The notes beneath the pieces were generated by a model. The model had not been told where the DNA came from. It did no database searches and saw only the letters and a program-made list of their open reading frames with translations. DNA of 64,000 nt from Neodiprion pinetum. Lineage: Eukaryota; Arthropoda; Insecta; Hymenoptera; Diprionidae. Shown one piece after another: positions 61,591-64,000 of the stretch. Positions within the stretch are counted from its first letter, which is position 1. Each line of letters opens with the position of its first letter. The position numbers and the translations under genes were made by a program. The stretch spans positions 41,891,609 through 41,955,608 of the forward strand of contig NC_060233.1 in NCBI RefSeq assembly GCF_021155775.2, read 5' to 3'.

Positions 61591-63280
61591 ACATACATCA
61601 TGTACGTGTGTATTATATACCGGTATAACATGATACAAGCTTCTTTACGCGTGTGTATTAAGCAGCAATAGCAGCAGCAGCAGCGGAACGTTTATAATTC
61701 ATTATTCTGTTTATAATTCATTATCATCGTATCCGAGCTTTTAGCGTATAGTAAAGTTTTTCAAGGATGGAGCAGGTGTACAGTCCGGACGAAAAAGCGT
61801 CTAAATGTAAAAAAAAAAAAAAAAGAGGAACTTTGATGCGATTTGAACGATCGTCACTCTGTAGGGAAATGAAAAATAGCAAATATCATTCGGAATTGTA
61901 AAACATGCGTAATTGCTTGTATACGTTGTAAAACTTTATAAAGTTTGGTATTGAGATAACCTCGCCGGTATGCCTAACACAAAAGACGGAACTTTGAATC
62001 AGAATTGAACTGAACGCTGTAATTATAATACTTGTACACAACAGATGCTTGGAGTAAAATAAACGGGCCTTCTTTGTTTCTACCGATTTTTATTCATTAA
62101 GGAATTTGTTTGTTCATTTGCTACATGTACCTTCTTGTTCTCTCGACACCGATCATTTTTCCCTTTCTTTCTTTTTCTCTTTCTTATACCGGCGTAAATG
62201 TAACGGCAGATTCGTTTCAACCGCACGTATTATTCCATTGTTTTGTTACACCGCGGATTCTTGATGGTTTCTTCGCGCGTTTCTTAAAACCTTTGCTCAC
62301 TCCTCCTCATCCTGCAATTGCTGCCGGTTATCCGAATGAATGATGATTCGCAGATTTCAAGCCAAGCGGAAACGCAACGTGATCTTTGATTCTTCTCTTC
62401 TCTTCTCTTCCCTTTTTCTTGCCGTTAATTAATTATCTCACGGTGTATAAAACGCGTATAGACATACTTATGTATAGACGTTGTACAACTGTAAATTTTT
62501 TTTTTCTATTAAAAACCAGGTCACAATTTTGATTCTCGAAATTATTCTTTCATCTGCGAACAAAACTATACTGACGATACCTTCCTTTTATTGCCTTTAT
62601 ACCCATTGCCGGTATTTTAATATCCCTATAGAAAATCAACTTCTTAAGAATTATACAGGATCGTTGTCTTTCCGAACAACAGTCAAGAATAATATTAATA
62701 CCGACAATAATATTAGACTAATAAGAGTAGTTACCATTCTGTTCTCTATTGGTACTATTATTGATATTATTATTATTACAATTATAGACACACGCGACGG
62801 AAATACGATTGCGGTAACGATAATGGAATAGAAAAAAAAAACTCATACCTGGAAGAAAAAAACTGTATCGAATACATGCATAGATAAGCGTACCTGTATT
62901 TATTTCAAGACCGCATGAATTGCTGTTATTAATTTCCCTAGGAAATATCGAGTGTTTAACATTTCCGTACAAACAATTACCGTCATTTATTATACACGCG
63001 GTGTACTAGACACAGCTTCGGAGCAAGAAGAATAATATAATCCATAAATGTACGGGTAAAGTTCGCGCGGGTCATCGCATCGTTTCACGTATTATTCGCG
63101 TTGGGGAAAGAAGAATTTGAACAAAGGAAAAATAGCCGGTTGGTTATATTCGGTGCCTCTCATGACGCGTTTAGCCTGCGCGGTGTTGCTTTCTTGTTTG
63201 GAGTACAAGGGAACGAGTTGATTACAGTTCACGGGAAAGGTCAACATCGGTATAAAAAAGTAACTTCACACTGAGGATAG

Positions 63281-63326
63281 CCTTTTCGCCTTCGCCTTTG
63301 CCTTCGCCTTTGCCTTTGCCTTTGCG
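63281..63326 (+). repeat. CCTTCG/CCTTTG hexamer array
   Basis: About seven hexamers alternating between CCTTCG and CCTTTG before degenerating. Confidence 0.88.
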
Positions 63327-63489
63327 GTTGTTTATAGCCGTGTGCAAGCCAACCTAACCTGTTATTATACGATTCCGATTTCCGAGAGCTATTTCGAGTA
63401 TGTATAACAACAACAACAATAATAATAAATACCTACGATGATATACTCCGACCTAATTATAGATCCTATGAAATTTATTTTTTTCCACT

Positions 63490-63498
63490 TTCTCTCCC

Positions 63499-63530
<32 letters not shown>
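63490..63530 (+). repeat. (CT)n microsatellite, imperfect
   Basis: CT units with one GT interruption. Confidence 0.94.
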
Positions 63531-64000
63531 CGCGAAACTATTATGAATGGAAAAATGCAGTGGCAAATTTCCTGGCCGAAATCCAACGCGGTTTTTGGCT
63601 CTCGCCCATCAACGTCTAACGGGTGACTCGATCATCCGATTTGTTGGATTTTATATAAATTTTTCTCTACCTTAATGTTTTACTATTTGCTTTCATCTTT
63701 TACTTATTTTTTTTGTTTTTTTTTTTTTTTGTAGACGAGTTACTTTCAAATGAGAGAATATATCGTACGATCGACCAATTTTTTTTCTCGTTTCACACTC
63801 CACGATTCACAAATTTCTTTCGCCTATTTTTTGTTCGACTTGTAATTTGTCGCGTTTTATCCGCTTTCGGGACGCCGCGCGTCGCTCGTTCGATTTGGCC
63901 AGCGGTTTCCGCACTGACCAGTGCCAATGTGGCTCTTCTTATTCTCCCGATGTATCTGGTCAACCGCACCGCAGTCACGGGGGGATATTTTTGGTCGAAG

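Larger units (their letters stand above)
60474..64000 (+). other. Drak: Start of intron 3 of Drak (incomplete)
   Basis: It begins with GTGAGCTG after the HLDIK codon. It contains an inverted-repeat-rich patch at 61188-61260, (TA)n at 61567-61590, CAG repeats near 61662-61684, a CCTTYG hexamer array at 63281-63326, (CT)n at 63490-63530 and several A/T homopolymers. No exon starting with the expected Pro-Gln/Glu-Asn and leading to DFG was seen, so intron 3 probably extends past the window edge. A small missed exon cannot be excluded. Confidence 0.6.

Overview
The window is nuclear DNA from an animal, very probably an insect. Coding signal is sparse and split by GT-AG introns. Simple repeats and A/T homopolymers are dense, and TTAGG-rich patches (the ancestral insect telomere unit) occur. 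A hymenopteran is my best guess from general texture (long introns, scattered TAGGTT blocks, an AAGATGGCGGA-type fold-back repeat), but the species cannot be fixed from the sequence alone. I found no bacterial-type operons, CRISPR array, tRNA or rRNA.

One protein-coding gene can be supported: the 5' part of a plus-strand death-associated-protein-kinase-related kinase (DRAK / STK17 family, Drosophila Drak). Three coding exons join in frame: 14468-14601, 59657-59869 and 60335-60473. Together they encode the first 162 residues: a short N-terminal leader, the nucleotide-binding loop, the ATP-anchoring lysine, the helix-C glutamate, the hinge and the HLDIK catalytic loop. The reading frame leaves the window through a donor at 60474. 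The remaining kinase domain and C-terminus lie beyond position 64000.

Layout. 1 to about 13.2 kb is 5' flank: a roughly 320-bp fold-back element at 3855-4176, a TTAGG-rich block at 9299-9430 and a GC-rich island up to 9875. About 13.2-14.47 kb is a CpG-rich promoter/leader region with short upstream ORFs. 14.6-59.66 kb is a single 45,055-nt first coding intron. It holds microsatellites, short tandem repeats, a possible LINE 3' tail (about 58.26-58.75 kb), a GC-richer and homopolymer-poor block (about 39.5-44.8 kb), and several complex, repeat-poor patches that could be regulatory. 59.66-60.47 kb holds exons 2 and 3 around a 465-nt intron. 60.47-64 kb is the start of intron 3.

The exceptional feature is this architecture: a giant intron inserted exactly at the kinase glycine-rich loop. 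I did not find a convincing novel biological system. Most open frames in the window are chance ORFs in GC-richer DNA or in low-complexity repeats.
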